Of a stretch of DNA of 64,000 nucleotides, positions 1-9,472 are shown piece after piece. The notes under the pieces were generated by a model. That model had not been told where the DNA came from, did not search any database, and saw only the letters and a list, made by a program, of their open reading frames with translations. Origin of the DNA: Aquisalinus luteolus (lineage in GTDB: Bacteria; Pseudomonadota; Alphaproteobacteria; Caulobacterales; Parvularculaceae); contig NZ_VCJR02000003.1 of assembly GCF_009712425.2 (NCBI RefSeq), positions 186,001 through 250,000 on the forward strand, written 5' to 3'. Both the position numbers and the translations under genes were made by a program. Positions within the stretch are counted from its first letter, which is position 1; every line of letters starts with the position of its first letter.

Positions 1-567
1 GATGCCGCGCATCTTCAGATAGATGAAGCGGATCAGCCAGAAGACCCCATAGCCAACGATGGCCCCGATCAGCGCATCGAAGAAAGGCACAAAGCCCCAG
101 AACCATTCGCTGATCAGCCCCCCGATAAGACCGAGCGCGATCAGTGGCAGGGTCAGCATGTCGGGCAAATATCCTGTCTCAAGGTCGATCACCCCAAGTG
201 CCACGATCAGGCAGGCGGCAACAAAAAGGAAGAGTGTTTCCGGATACCAGCCATTCATCCGCACCAATGCGACAGCGAGAACGCCCACAGCCAGCTCGAC
301 CAGCGGATAGCGGATACTGATCCTCTCCCGGCAATACGCGCACCGGCCGCGAAGCACGAGCCAGCTGAAAACGGGAATCAGGTGCCAGCTTTTCAGCGGT
401 GTATGGCACGAAGCGCACTGAGAGCGCGGCGTTGCGAATCCCAACCGCTCCGTATGCGCACTGTGTGCGAGACCCCATAGTACCGGTCCGCGCGATATGA
501 CGACATTCAGGAAGCTGCCGATGCACAGTCCGAACGAGAAAATCAGAAAGTAGAGCACAAAAGGCAC
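1..567 (-). CDS. gspO: Prepilin peptidase (A24 family), 3' end beyond the window
   Basis: Membrane aspartyl protease that cleaves and N-methylates type IV pilin-like proteins, here presumably the pseudopilins GspG-K encoded nearby. The visible 189 codons carry the family's opening motif (FGLCIGSFLNVVI), two zinc-type cysteine pairs (CASC and CAYC) in the first cytoplasmic loop, and the first catalytic aspartate region (GVIDLETGYLPD). The second catalytic motif (GxGD) would lie past position 1. The frame has a stop just upstream, and the first usable start is GTG at 567 with a weak purine-rich stretch before it, so the start is uncertain. It diverges from the gsp locus. Confidence 0.87.
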   Translation of the reverse strand, partial: MPFVLYFLIFSFGLCIGSFLNVVISRGPVLWGLAHSAHTERLGFATPRSQCASCHTPLKSWHLIPVFSWLVLRGRCAYCRERISIRYPLVELAVGVLAVALVRMNGWYPETLFLFVAACLIVALGVIDLETGYLPDMLTLPLIALGLIGGLISEWFWGFVPFFDALIGAIVGYGVFWLIRFIYLKMRGI

Positions 568-724
568 AGTATTCTTGCCGCCTAAAACAATGATCGAAAC
601 ATGGTTCTTAACCCTCTACTAGGCTGATTTTCCAACAAAAACCAGCGTCATGAAAAACGCATGCGCAATGTGTGCACACAGAGCATCTTCATGCAAATTG
701 TTGTGACACATACTTGAAACATAC

Positions 725-742
725 CCGTCACAAAACTGTAGC
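725..742 (+). promoter_or_regulatory. Candidate PhoB box upstream of the surface lipoprotein gene
   Basis: The sequence CCGTCACAAAACTGTAGC matches the Pho-box plan of two CTGTCAT repeats with a 4-base A/T spacer: 5 of 7, AAAA, 4 of 7. It lies about 85 bases before the ATG at 828, a position suited to activation. Caulobacter ElpS, which this lipoprotein resembles, is made on phosphate starvation, which supports the reading. This is an inference from a degenerate motif. Confidence 0.5.
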
Positions 743-827
743 GCTCCCCGGCTAAGAGCGCTGTGACCTCGTAACAGATGTACGGGGACTCGTACCGTTT
801 ATTCATTCATGAGCCTTGGGGGCATAT

Positions 828-3596
828 ATGAACGTTCTTTCCAATCTTCGTGGTGGTCTTCTTCTCGGCAGTGCGTGCGCCGTTCTCGCAGCCTGTTCGG
901 GTGGTGGCAGCAATTCCAACAATGGCAATGCAGGCCCGGTCACCGTCAATCCAGGTGGCGGTTCAGGCGGTGGCAGCACCAATGCCGTCAACCTTGTCCC
1001 CGCTGGTTTCACCTGCCCGGCCGGCACGGCCCAGGGCACGCTGACGCAAGGCGGCACCGACATCATCGCCTGCCTCATCTCCGCCGGTACCCTGACCGCC
1101 GACCTGACCCTGCCGGGCACGTCCGGCAGCCAGCGCGTCGGTTACGGCATCGAAGGCAGCCTGTTCGTTGGTGAGAACCTTATTTCCAACCCGGCCGGTT
1201 CGACAGCGACGCTGAACATCGGCGCTGGCGCCATCATCTTCGGTCAGGCCGGTGAAGACGCCGTGTTCGTCAACCCGGGTTCCCAGCTGAACGCCACCGG
1301 TACGGCAGCCCTGCCGATCGTCATGACGTCGATCCAGGATGTCGCCGACGGTTCCGTCAATGACGGCTCTTCCTCCGGTAACGTTTCCGCTCGCGGCGAG
1401 TGGGGCGGTCTTGTCATCTCCGGTCTTGCACCGATCAACGATTGCGACGTGACTACGCAAACCCCGGGCACGGCGACATGTAACAAGACAGGTGAAGGTG
1501 GCTCTGGCCTCTTCGGTGGCGCAAACCCGGCAGACAGCTCCGGTACGCTGTCATATGTCCGCGTCCAGTATGCAGGCTTCGAGTTCAACGGCGAAGACCA
1601 GCTGAACGGTATCGCCTTCCAGGGCGTCGGTGAGGGCACGACCGCTTCTTACCTGCAGATCCACAACAACTTCGACGACGGTGTCGAGTTCTTCGGCGGT
1701 ACGGTCGACGCAGACCATATCGTCGTAACGGGTGCCGGTGACGACTCCATCGACTGGACCGACGGCTGGCAGGGTGACCTGCAATACGCTCTCGTTGTTC
1801 AGGACGACACCGATGGCGACCGCGCCATCGAGGGTGACAACCGCGAGAACGACACCGACATCGAGCCGCGCTCCATGCCGAACCTGTCGAACCTGACCTT
1901 CTTCGGTGGTGCAACCGGTTCCGACGGCATGAAGCTGCGTGCCGGTACGGCTGGCAACATCGCCAATGCCATCGTCATCGGCTTCGGTGACGGCGTCGAC
2001 TTCGACCAGCAATCCACTGCCGGTGTCGAGCCGACCATCTCCTCCATCTATACCGCCGGCAATAACGGCATCGTCGACATCACTGCGACTGACAGCATCG
2101 AGGCCAGCGGCAACACGATGAACGGCATCATCCCGGGTGCTGCCGAGCGCGCCGTTCCGGTCACCAACAACTCCGTTGGCAACGACCTGGAAACGCCGTC
2201 CTTCATCGGTGCCTTCAATCCGCTTACGGAAACCAACGCCAGCAACTGGACGACGGGCTGGACCCTCGACAACTATTTCCCGGCTGGCGATGCCGCCGGC
2301 TGTCCGTCCGGCACCGCCGTTTCCGGTGATGCCGTGCCGGCCGGTCGTACGGAAGCGTTCATCTGTATCCTGCCGAACGCCGTCAACCAGAACCTGACCC
2401 TGACCAATGGCAACCTCTACACATTCGAAGGTTCAGTCTTCGTCGGTACCGATGCTGGCGCCGATGCCGGCAACCCGGAAGACGGTTTCCGCGCGACACT
2501 GACGATCGAGCCGGGCGTAACGCTCTATGGCCGTTCCGGTGAAGACGCGATCGTCGTCACCCGCGGCTCCAGGATAGATGCCCTCGGGACGGCTGCTGCG
2601 CCGATCGTCATGACCTCGCAGGCTGACGTGTTCGGCACCCAGCCCGATCCGGCAACGGCTCGCGGCGAATGGGGTGGCCTGGTCATCAACGGCCGCGCCC
2701 CGATCAACGATTGCGACGTCACCACGGTTGACCCGGTCGCCAATCCGGAGCTTTGCGAAAAGACCGGTGAGGGCGGCTCCGGCCTGTTCGGCGGTAACGA
2801 TGCAGCTGACGACAGCGGTACGCTGAACTATGTCCGCGTCATGTATGCAGGCTTCGAGTTCAACGGCGAAGACCAGCTGAACGGCATCGCCTTCCAGGGC
2901 GTCGGTTCGGAAACCGAAGTCGATTACATCCAGGTCCACAACAACTTCGACGATGGCGTCGAGTTCTTCGGTGGTACCGTCAATGCCAAGCACGTCGTGC
3001 TGACCGGCAATGGCGACGACTCCATGGATTGGACCGATGGTTGGGTCGGCAAGGCGCAATACATCATCGTCGTTCAGTCTGACGATGCTGGCGACCGTGC
3101 CTTCGAAAACGACAACCGCGAGAACGACACGGATATCGAGCCGCGCTCCAATCCGACGATCTCCAACTTCACGCTGGTTGGTGGTGCAACCAACTCTGAC
3201 GGTGCCAAGATCCGCGCCGGTGCAAATGGTGCCTACTATAACGGCATCATCACCAGCACGAATGACGGTGTCGATTTCGACCAGCAATCCACGCTGGGCG
3301 TCGCGCCGACCTTCTACTCGACTTACATCGTCGATGTCGTTCGCGAAGCTGACAGCGAAGCGATTGGCGCAGGTGTCTGGGCGAATGGTGTCAACGGCAA
3401 CGTTGGCGGTGACTCTGCCGGCCAGTCCAGCACGCTGACAGCGGTTGGCACGACAACGCCACTCTCTCCGGGTGCGAACGAACTCGCCGTTGCCCCGACG
3501 TCTACGGGCGACGACTTCTTCGATGACACGACCTATGTCGGCGCTGTCGAAGATGACAGTGACGACTGGTACGTTGGCTGGACCTTCGGCCTCTAA
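828..3596 (+). CDS. Large two-module surface lipoprotein, ElpS-like
   Basis: A 922-residue exported lipoprotein. The signal peptide ends in lipobox LAAC, followed by a Gly/Ser/Asn-rich linker. The rest is two homologous modules of about 430 residues, each with RGEWGGL, PINDCDVTT, GFEFNGEDQLNGIAFQGVG, NNFDDGVEFFGGTV, DWTDGW and DNRENDTDIEPRS in the same order. Repetitive, Gly/Asp/Asn-rich text suggests a beta-helix; acidic loops could bind calcium. Start ATG 828 (after a GGGGG run) is preferred to an in-frame TTG at 816. Position before a TonB receptor and the gsp operon matches, from memory, Caulobacter ElpS, an extracellular lipoprotein whose release needs type II secretion and phosphate starvation. 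Codon use is strongly biased, as in highly expressed genes. The exact function is unknown. Confidence 0.8.
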   Translation: MNVLSNLRGGLLLGSACAVLAACSGGGSNSNNGNAGPVTVNPGGGSGGGSTNAVNLVPAGFTCPAGTAQGTLTQGGTDIIACLISAGTLTADLTLPGTSGSQRVGYGIEGSLFVGENLISNPAGSTATLNIGAGAIIFGQAGEDAVFVNPGSQLNATGTAALPIVMTSIQDVADGSVNDGSSSGNVSARGEWGGLVISGLAPINDCDVTTQTPGTATCNKTGEGGSGLFGGANPADSSGTLSYVRVQYAGFEFNGEDQLNGIAFQGVGEGTTASYLQIHNNFDDGVEFFGGTVDADHIVVTGAGDDSIDWTDGWQGDLQYALVVQDDTDGDRAIEGDNRENDTDIEPRSMPNLSNLTFFGGATGSDGMKLRAGTAGNIANAIVIGFGDGVDFDQQSTAGVEPTISSIYTAGNNGIVDITATDSIEASGNTMNGIIPGAAERAVPVTNNSVGNDLETPSFIGAFNPLTETNASNWTTGWTLDNYFPAGDAAGCPSGTAVSGDAVPAGRTEAFICILPNAVNQNLTLTNGNLYTFEGSVFVGTDAGADAGNPEDGFRATLTIEPGVTLYGRSGEDAIVVTRGSRIDALGTAAAPIVMTSQADVFGTQPDPATARGEWGGLVINGRAPINDCDVTTVDPVANPELCEKTGEGGSGLFGGNDAADDSGTLNYVRVMYAGFEFNGEDQLNGIAFQGVGSETEVDYIQVHNNFDDGVEFFGGTVNAKHVVLTGNGDDSMDWTDGWVGKAQYIIVVQSDDAGDRAFENDNRENDTDIEPRSNPTISNFTLVGGATNSDGAKIRAGANGAYYNGIITSTNDGVDFDQQSTLGVAPTFYSTYIVDVVREADSEAIGAGVWANGVNGNVGGDSAGQSSTLTAVGTTTPLSPGANELAVAPTSTGDDFFDDTTYVGAVEDDSDDWYVGWTFGL
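1569..2884 (+). repeat. Internal duplication within the lipoprotein gene
   Basis: The two protein modules correspond to two DNA segments about 1275 bases apart. A 41-base stretch is identical in both (1569-1609 and 2844-2884), and neighbouring stretches differ mainly at third positions. Such identity suggests a recent tandem duplication or ongoing gene conversion within the conserved core. Confidence 0.85.
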
Positions 3597-3606
3597 GGGG
3601 AAAACG

Positions 3607-3631
3607 GGACCGGCGGCAACCCCGCCGGTCC
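3607..3631 (+). terminator. Intercistronic stem-loop
   Basis: GGACCGGCGG and CCGCCGGTCC form a perfect 10-bp stem around a 5-base loop, directly after the lipoprotein stop. No T-run follows, so it may be a processing or mRNA-stabilising structure between lipoprotein and receptor genes rather than a full terminator. Confidence 0.6.
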
Positions 3632-3689
3632 TGTCACTTGCATAGCAAAGACAGTTTTATGCCCGATGGGGGGCAAACAGAGGTTAGCC

Positions 3690-6302
3690 ATGAAAAAGTA
3701 TGAACTTATCGCACCGTCGGTACTGCTCGCATCAGCGATGCTTACCGTATCCGGTGCTGCAATGGCGCAGGACGAAGACGAGGGCGATGTCATCGTCATT
3801 CGCGGCGCCAACATTCCGGACGAGAAAAAGGCAACTGCCGAAATTTCCAACGTTCTTGACGCAGAAGACCTGGTTCGCCAGGGCGATACGGACATCGCCG
3901 ATGCCCTTCGCCGCGTTACCGGCCTGTCGATCGAAGGCGGCAAGTTCGTCATCGTCCGCGGCCTGAACTCGCGCTACAACAACGCCACGCTGAACGGCTC
4001 GCCTCTGCCGAGCCCGGAGCCGCTGAAACGGACTGCACCGCTCGACCTGTTCCCGACTTCCGTTCTGGAAGGCACGCTGGTCCAGAAGACCTTCTCGCCG
4101 CAATTCTCCGGTGAATTCGGTGGTGGTGTGGTTGAGCTGCGCTCCAAGTCTGTGCCGAACGAGGACTTCCTCGAAGTCAGCGTGGACTTCGGCTTCAACA
4201 CCGAGACGACACTGCGTGACGGTCTTTTCTACGAAGGCTCGGAGACGGATGTGTTCGGTTTCGACGATGGCATGCGCGACCTGCCGTCCGAAGTGAAGGC
4301 ATTCCGCGAAGCCAACCCGACAAGCCGCGACCTGACTGTCGAGGCTCGCACGAGCTTCGAACAATTCGACACGCTGCTGATCAACACCGATGACACGCCG
4401 GCCAATGGCGGCGGGTCCATCGCTTTCGGTAAGGTTTTCGAGAGCAACCCGAACTATACGATCGGTACGACTTTCTATGCCGGTTATGACAATGACTGGG
4501 TAACCCGCCGTGGCTTCCGCAATCGTCCTGAGACATACGATGGCACCAATTACATCGCTCCGGAAGAGAATGTTACGAACTACCTTTCCACGACGCAGGA
4601 AATCACCGTCAGTGCCTTGAGCTCCACTGGTATCGAGTGGGACTCAAACGCCATCGACTTCACGGCACTTCTCGTTCGCAAGACCTCCAAGGAAGCCCAG
4701 ATCGCCAGTGGTATCCGCGACCAGGGCAATGACTATTTCCTTGATGAATCGACGAACTTCGTCGAACGTCAGATCTGGCAGACCCAGCTGAACGGCGAAC
4801 ATGACTTCCCGTCGCTTGCTGACCTGCAGGTCGATTGGCGTGTTGCCTATGGTGAAGGTGAGCGCGACGCGCCATATGATCGCCAGACCTCTTTCGAGAC
4901 GGTTCCGATCGGCACGCCGCCGAGCCAGGACAACCCCTATCAGTTCCGGGACAACTCCAGCCTCAACTACATCAACTTCGGCAAGATCGACGATGCCAAT
5001 GGCAGCACGGGCGTAGACTTTGTCCTGCCACTGACCGTCGCCGACAACAATGTCGATGTCAGCTTCGGTGCCGCTTATGCGGTCAATTCCCGCGAAGCAT
5101 CGCGCACGGACTTTGCCTTCACTGGCATCTATCCGAGCGAGATCCTGGGCAGCCGTGCGGACCTGATCTTCTCTGACGAGATCCTGTCCCTGCCGAGCCC
5201 GATCGTGCGTCTGCAGTCGACCTCCAACCAGCCGGACCTGTTCGAGGGCCTGCTGCAGGTCACCGGTGCCTATGGTGCCGTCGATGCCGAGCTTGGCGAA
5301 TTCTTCCGCCTCTCCGTCGGTGGCCGCTATGAGGAATCCAAGCAGAAGACTGAAACCGACGTCAGTGTTCAGGAAAATGGCCGCCAGGTCTTCCCGACGC
5401 TGCAGGAGGATTTCTTCCTGCCGGCAGCCACGCTGACCTGGATCCCGGCCGGTAACTTCCAGCTGCGTGCCGGTTATTCGGAAACGATCACCCGTCCGCA
5501 GTTCCGTGAGCTGACTTCCGTCCGCTTCACCGATCCGGAAACGGACGTTGCCTATTCCGGCAACCCGTTCCTGGAAAACTCCTCGCTGAAAAACTACGAC
5601 GCCCGGGCGGAGTGGTATTTCGGCCGCGGCGAGTTCGCGACGCTCGGTGTATTCTTCAAGGAGATCGAGAACCCGATCGAGGACTTCTTCTCCACCCAAG
5701 GCGAGGCATCGGTCCTGTCCTTCTTCAACGCACCGTCTGCGGAGCTGTGGGGCACGGAAATCGAGTTCGAGAAAAACTTCCCGCTCGACGAGATGTTCGG
5801 GTCTGAATGGTACGGCAAGGACTTCGTGTTCAAGACCAACTACACCTGGTCTGACTCCGAGGTCGACAACACCGGCACCGTCACCCGCGCGCTCTATTCC
5901 AGCCAGGGCACGACTTCGCAGGATGTACCGGCAAACGCCTTTATCGCCGATGGCAGCCGCCTGGTCGGCCAGTCCGAGCACCTCTTCAACCTGCAGCTTG
6001 GTTATGAAGATGTGGATATGGGTTTCCAGGGCACGTTCCTGGTCAACTATGCCAGCGACCGCATCCTGTATCGTGGCGAAGGCTCCGAGCCGCCGGTCAT
6101 CGAAAACCCGCCGACAACAGTCGATCTGGTTATCAACCAGGAACTTGACCTGCTCGGTGGTGGCATGACCCTCGGCATCAAGGTCCAGAACATCGCCAAC
6201 TCGAAATACGAGGCGACTGTGTCCGATGATGTGCAGGATCTGGCCTTTGAATCCTATGATCTCGGCCGGTCCTTCTCGGTCAGCCTGAAAAAGGCTTTCT
6301 AG
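3690..6302 (+). CDS. TonB-dependent outer-membrane receptor
   Basis: An 870-residue outer-membrane transporter with a signal peptide ending near AMAQ. The plug domain runs from about residue 30 (VIVIRGANIPDEKKA) and includes IVRGLNSRYNNATLNG and the GGGVVELRSKSV stretch that closes plugs. A long beta-barrel follows, ending in FSVSLKKAF with the terminal Phe usual for barrel assembly. Start ATG 3690 has AGAGG six bases upstream; the earlier in-frame ATG 3666 lacks one. It sits between an ElpS-like lipoprotein and gspC, so it may import a ligand that the secreted proteins release, perhaps a phosphorus compound given the candidate Pho box. Substrate not determinable from sequence. Codon use is biased like the lipoprotein gene. 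Confidence 0.93.
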   Translation: MKKYELIAPSVLLASAMLTVSGAAMAQDEDEGDVIVIRGANIPDEKKATAEISNVLDAEDLVRQGDTDIADALRRVTGLSIEGGKFVIVRGLNSRYNNATLNGSPLPSPEPLKRTAPLDLFPTSVLEGTLVQKTFSPQFSGEFGGGVVELRSKSVPNEDFLEVSVDFGFNTETTLRDGLFYEGSETDVFGFDDGMRDLPSEVKAFREANPTSRDLTVEARTSFEQFDTLLINTDDTPANGGGSIAFGKVFESNPNYTIGTTFYAGYDNDWVTRRGFRNRPETYDGTNYIAPEENVTNYLSTTQEITVSALSSTGIEWDSNAIDFTALLVRKTSKEAQIASGIRDQGNDYFLDESTNFVERQIWQTQLNGEHDFPSLADLQVDWRVAYGEGERDAPYDRQTSFETVPIGTPPSQDNPYQFRDNSSLNYINFGKIDDANGSTGVDFVLPLTVADNNVDVSFGAAYAVNSREASRTDFAFTGIYPSEILGSRADLIFSDEILSLPSPIVRLQSTSNQPDLFEGLLQVTGAYGAVDAELGEFFRLSVGGRYEESKQKTETDVSVQENGRQVFPTLQEDFFLPAATLTWIPAGNFQLRAGYSETITRPQFRELTSVRFTDPETDVAYSGNPFLENSSLKNYDARAEWYFGRGEFATLGVFFKEIENPIEDFFSTQGEASVLSFFNAPSAELWGTEIEFEKNFPLDEMFGSEWYGKDFVFKTNYTWSDSEVDNTGTVTRALYSSQGTTSQDVPANAFIADGSRLVGQSEHLFNLQLGYEDVDMGFQGTFLVNYASDRILYRGEGSEPPVIENPPTTVDLVINQELDLLGGGMTLGIKVQNIANSKYEATVSDDVQDLAFESYDLGRSFSVSLKKAF

Positions 6303-6326
6303 GATCAGCCGGATGATCCGAACAAG

Positions 6327-6358
6327 CGGGGCGGCATTCCCATGGCCGCCCCGTTTTC
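6327..6358 (+). terminator. Rho-independent terminator after the TonB receptor
   Basis: CGGGGCGGC pairs perfectly with GCCGCCCCG (6345-6353) around a 9-base loop, followed by TTTT. It separates the lipoprotein-receptor unit from the gsp operon, which therefore probably has its own promoter in the A/T-rich stretch 6360-6410. Confidence 0.85.
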
Positions 6359-6490
6359 ATTTCCGGTAATATGTTGCTAAGATATTGATTTTATTTAAGC
6401 TATAGCTGATTGGCAGGGGCCCGCGAACGCGGGTATAAGAATTCGACGAGTTCGTCCGCACATGCGTGGATGAAGGCAAGGGCACAGCTT

Positions 6491-7417
6491 ATGTCGATCC
6501 AGACATTACAGCACGGCATGATCTCGCGATTGCGACGCGGCAGTCGCATGGTCCGTGCCGGTGGCGCGCGCCGAGGGGGGCAGGGTGCCGGCTGGCTGCC
6601 CCGGATTGTCGAACTTGCCATCGTTCTCCTCATCGCCTGGCTTGCCGTCAGGCTGGTCTATGCCTTTGTTACCCCCACCACGCCTGTTGCCGGTGAAGGT
6701 GGATCCGACCGCGGCCCAGCCGCGCCTGCTGCCGACATGGCCGTGTTTTCCCGTTTCGATCCATTCGCAGCCTCTGCAGTTACCGCTGAGGCGGACCCCG
6801 TCATCGAGGCGAGGGCGACCAGTCTCGACATTACTCTGAACGGCATCTGGGCAGAAGCTGACGGAAGTGGCATTGCCATTATCCAGACCAGTAATTCCGA
6901 CCAGCGCATGGTGCAGGTGGGTGAGGAAATCATGAGCGGTGTCACGCTCGATCGTCTTTACTCGGATCGTGCCATCATCCTGCGTGGTGGTGTTCGTGAA
7001 AGCGTGTTTCTGGCAAATCGTCTGAATGCGGGGCCTTCTAACGGGTCATCCTCCGGGTCGGCGGGCCGTCCTGTTTCTACTGCACCGACAGGCCAGCCAC
7101 TAGCCGCGCCGGGCTATCCGGACAGGGCAGGTGCCTCGATCAGCGACCTGACGACCATCATTTCCGTCCGGCCGGTCCGGCAGGGTAACCAGACCGTCGG
7201 CTATGAGCTGTTTCCGCGCGGAGACGGGACGGTGTTCTCACGGCTCGGCTTTGTCGACGGAGATCGCATCCTCTCCGTCAATGGACAGCCCGCGCCCAAT
7301 GATTCCGAGCGCCTGCTGGAAATGATTGAAACCTTTCAATCTGCAACATCTGTCATGATTGTCGTCGATCGCGGCGGCGAGCGGTTGAACCTGACCGTCA
7401 ATGCAAGTGAGTTCTGA
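6491..7417 (+). CDS. gspC: Type II secretion protein GspC
   Basis: Inner-membrane clamp protein that links the secretion platform to the secretin. In the 308 residues, a cytoplasmic N-terminus is followed by one membrane segment (about 37-58, VELAIVLLIAWLAVRLVYAF), a homology-region domain (about 85-180, starting FSRFDPF) that contacts the secretin N0 domain, a Ser/Gly/Pro linker, and a C-terminal PDZ domain with DGDRILSVNGQPAPN. Start ATG 6491 has an AGG/AAGG-type ribosome site; the upstream in-frame TTG 6410 and ATG 6470 have none. The stop abuts the gspD start, so the two are coupled. Confidence 0.92.
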   Translation: MSIQTLQHGMISRLRRGSRMVRAGGARRGGQGAGWLPRIVELAIVLLIAWLAVRLVYAFVTPTTPVAGEGGSDRGPAAPAADMAVFSRFDPFAASAVTAEADPVIEARATSLDITLNGIWAEADGSGIAIIQTSNSDQRMVQVGEEIMSGVTLDRLYSDRAIILRGGVRESVFLANRLNAGPSNGSSSGSAGRPVSTAPTGQPLAAPGYPDRAGASISDLTTIISVRPVRQGNQTVGYELFPRGDGTVFSRLGFVDGDRILSVNGQPAPNDSERLLEMIETFQSATSVMIVVDRGGERLNLTVNASEF

Positions 7418-9439
7418 ATGTTCGTATCGAGACTGATCGCTCTGGCCTCCCTCGGCATGATTTCCGGCCTCTCCCTTGGCCTGACCCCTGCCTTTGCCCA
7501 GCAGGCCGGATCACAGCAGGCGGGTGCCTCGATCAATTATGATGGCGCTGATATTCGCGACTTCGTCGAGAGCGTTTCCCTGCGCACAGGGCGCAGCTTC
7601 GTCATCGATCCCCGCCTGCAGGGACAGGTGACCATTTTCTCCCCGCCGGACGCTACGCTGACCAGCGACGAGATCTGGGAACTGTTCCTCGCGACCATGC
7701 AGGTCAATGGCTATGTCGTGCTGCCGATCACTGAGGGCGAGTACAAGATCGTGCCTGGCGAACAGACGACCCGGGCCGGCGGTATCGGTACGGCGGATGC
7801 CGGCGGCGCCATCGTCACGCGCATCCTGCGCCTCGACAATGTCGATGCGCGCACGGCAGCGACGACCCTGCGTGGCCTGCATTCCGAACGCGGCCTCGTC
7901 ACACCGGTGCCGGAGAGCAATTCGGTCGTCATCGTCGACACCGCGTCCAATGTCGACAGGCTGGTCGAGGTTGCCCGCGATTTCGATCGCGACACGTCCA
8001 TTGTCCGGTCCATCCGCCTTGAAAGCGCCATCGCCACCGAAGTCGCCAGCACGCTGCGTGAGCTGCTCGCCGGGGCAGCGACAGAGACACGTCGCGGCAA
8101 TGCGACCAGCGTCGTTGCCGTGCCGGCCTCCAACACCGTCATCATCCGGGGCACACCCGCCGATGTGTCGCGCCTCGTGCCACTGGTCGAAGAGCTGGAC
8201 CGCAATGGCGCCTCACAGGTGGACCTGTCCGTTGTCTATCTCAACCATGCCAATGCCGAAGAGATCGTTCCCCTTCTGACGACCATGATCGAGACGAGCT
8301 ATGGCGTTGAAAGCGTAACGCGCAAGCCATCGATTGCCGCGCACAAGGAAACCAACGCCCTGATCATCAGCGCCGACCCGGAAACCCGCCGCATCATCCA
8401 GCAGGTTGTCGCCCAGCTCGATATCCGCCGTCCGCAGGTGATGATCGAGGCGATCATCGTGGAGATTTCCGACACGCTCGCCCGTGACCTCGGGCTGCAA
8501 TACGTCGTCGGCGGGGAGGACATGCCGTTCTCCTCGACGCGGTTCAACCAGAACTCGCCGAACCTGCTCGCCGGTGTCGGCGCGGCGTATCTCTACAACA
8601 ATCGTGAGACACAGACGGTTACCGATGCGGACAACAATACCACGACGACAACGACAGAACTGATTCCGGGCACGGAAGAGCTGATCGATGCCGCCATCGG
8701 CTCGCTGCTGGGTGTGAATGGCTTTTCCCTCGGCGGCGGCGGCGTTTCCGACGACGGCACGCTGTTCGCGGCGATACTGACCGCCGTCCAGAACGATACC
8801 CAGTCCAATATCCTCTCCACGCCCTTCGCCGTCACCCTCGACAACCAGACAGCGCGGCTGTCGGTGGGGCAGGAAATCCCGGTCACCACCGGCGAGGCCG
8901 TCGGCAATGATCTGGAAAACGCCTTCCGACAGGTCGAACGCCAGGAAATCGGGGTGATCCTCGAGGTCACGCCCCAGATCAATGAAGGCAACACGGTGCG
9001 CATGCAGATCATCCAGGAGGTCTCCTCCGTCAATGGCGCGCTGACGCAGGCCAATCGCGACTTCGTCACCAACAAGTCCGTGGTCGAGACGACGGCCGTC
9101 GCCGAAGACGGCGAGGTGCTGATACTCGGCGGCCTAATCGACGACAACAGCCAGCTTTCCGAAAGCAAGGTGCCGCTGCTCGGCGATATCCCGGTCGCCG
9201 GCAACCTTTTCAAGGGCACGTCGCGCACGAACCGCAAATCGACCCTGATGGTGTTCATCAAGCCAACGATCTTGCGCGACAGGCGCACGTCGGAGGCGGT
9301 GACCGCCCGCAAATACAATTACGCCCGCCAACAGCAATTGCTGAAGATGGATGGCGAGGTCCCGCCGATTGACATATTGATAGAGGACTTCCTCGGTGCC
9401 GCCCCGGCCGGGGTTTCGTCGCCAGTGATCGAAGAGTAG
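7418..9439 (+). CDS. gspD: Type II secretion secretin GspD
   Basis: Outer-membrane secretin, 673 residues, forming the exit channel. A signal peptide ends near PAFAQ. The N0 domain (about 35-110, starting INYDGADIRDFVESVS) is followed by N1-N3 repeats (LDNVDARTAATTLRGL, IRLESAIATEVASTLREL, VYLNHANAEEIVPLL), then the secretin domain (about 430-625) with ILSTPFAVTLDNQTA, VGQEIPV and the conserved VPLLGDIPVAGNLF. The Thr/Asn-rich insertion near residue 405 (DNNTTTTTTEL) probably belongs to the cap. The short C-terminal tail does not resemble a pilotin-binding S domain, and no gspS is seen here. Confidence 0.96.
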   Translation: MFVSRLIALASLGMISGLSLGLTPAFAQQAGSQQAGASINYDGADIRDFVESVSLRTGRSFVIDPRLQGQVTIFSPPDATLTSDEIWELFLATMQVNGYVVLPITEGEYKIVPGEQTTRAGGIGTADAGGAIVTRILRLDNVDARTAATTLRGLHSERGLVTPVPESNSVVIVDTASNVDRLVEVARDFDRDTSIVRSIRLESAIATEVASTLRELLAGAATETRRGNATSVVAVPASNTVIIRGTPADVSRLVPLVEELDRNGASQVDLSVVYLNHANAEEIVPLLTTMIETSYGVESVTRKPSIAAHKETNALIISADPETRRIIQQVVAQLDIRRPQVMIEAIIVEISDTLARDLGLQYVVGGEDMPFSSTRFNQNSPNLLAGVGAAYLYNNRETQTVTDADNNTTTTTTELIPGTEELIDAAIGSLLGVNGFSLGGGGVSDDGTLFAAILTAVQNDTQSNILSTPFAVTLDNQTARLSVGQEIPVTTGEAVGNDLENAFRQVERQEIGVILEVTPQINEGNTVRMQIIQEVSSVNGALTQANRDFVTNKSVVETTAVAEDGEVLILGGLIDDNSQLSESKVPLLGDIPVAGNLFKGTSRTNRKSTLMVFIKPTILRDRRTSEAVTARKYNYARQQQLLKMDGEVPPIDILIEDFLGAAPAGVSSPVIEE

Positions 9440-9472
9440 AGTACAGGCCGAAACGGCCCCGGAAAGACGCGT

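Noticed and set aside
4644-5981. 445-codon open frame antisense to the TonB receptor gene
   Set aside because: It mirrors the codon structure of a certain gene in a GC-rich genome; no ribosome site, no domain, and the sense gene is unmistakable.
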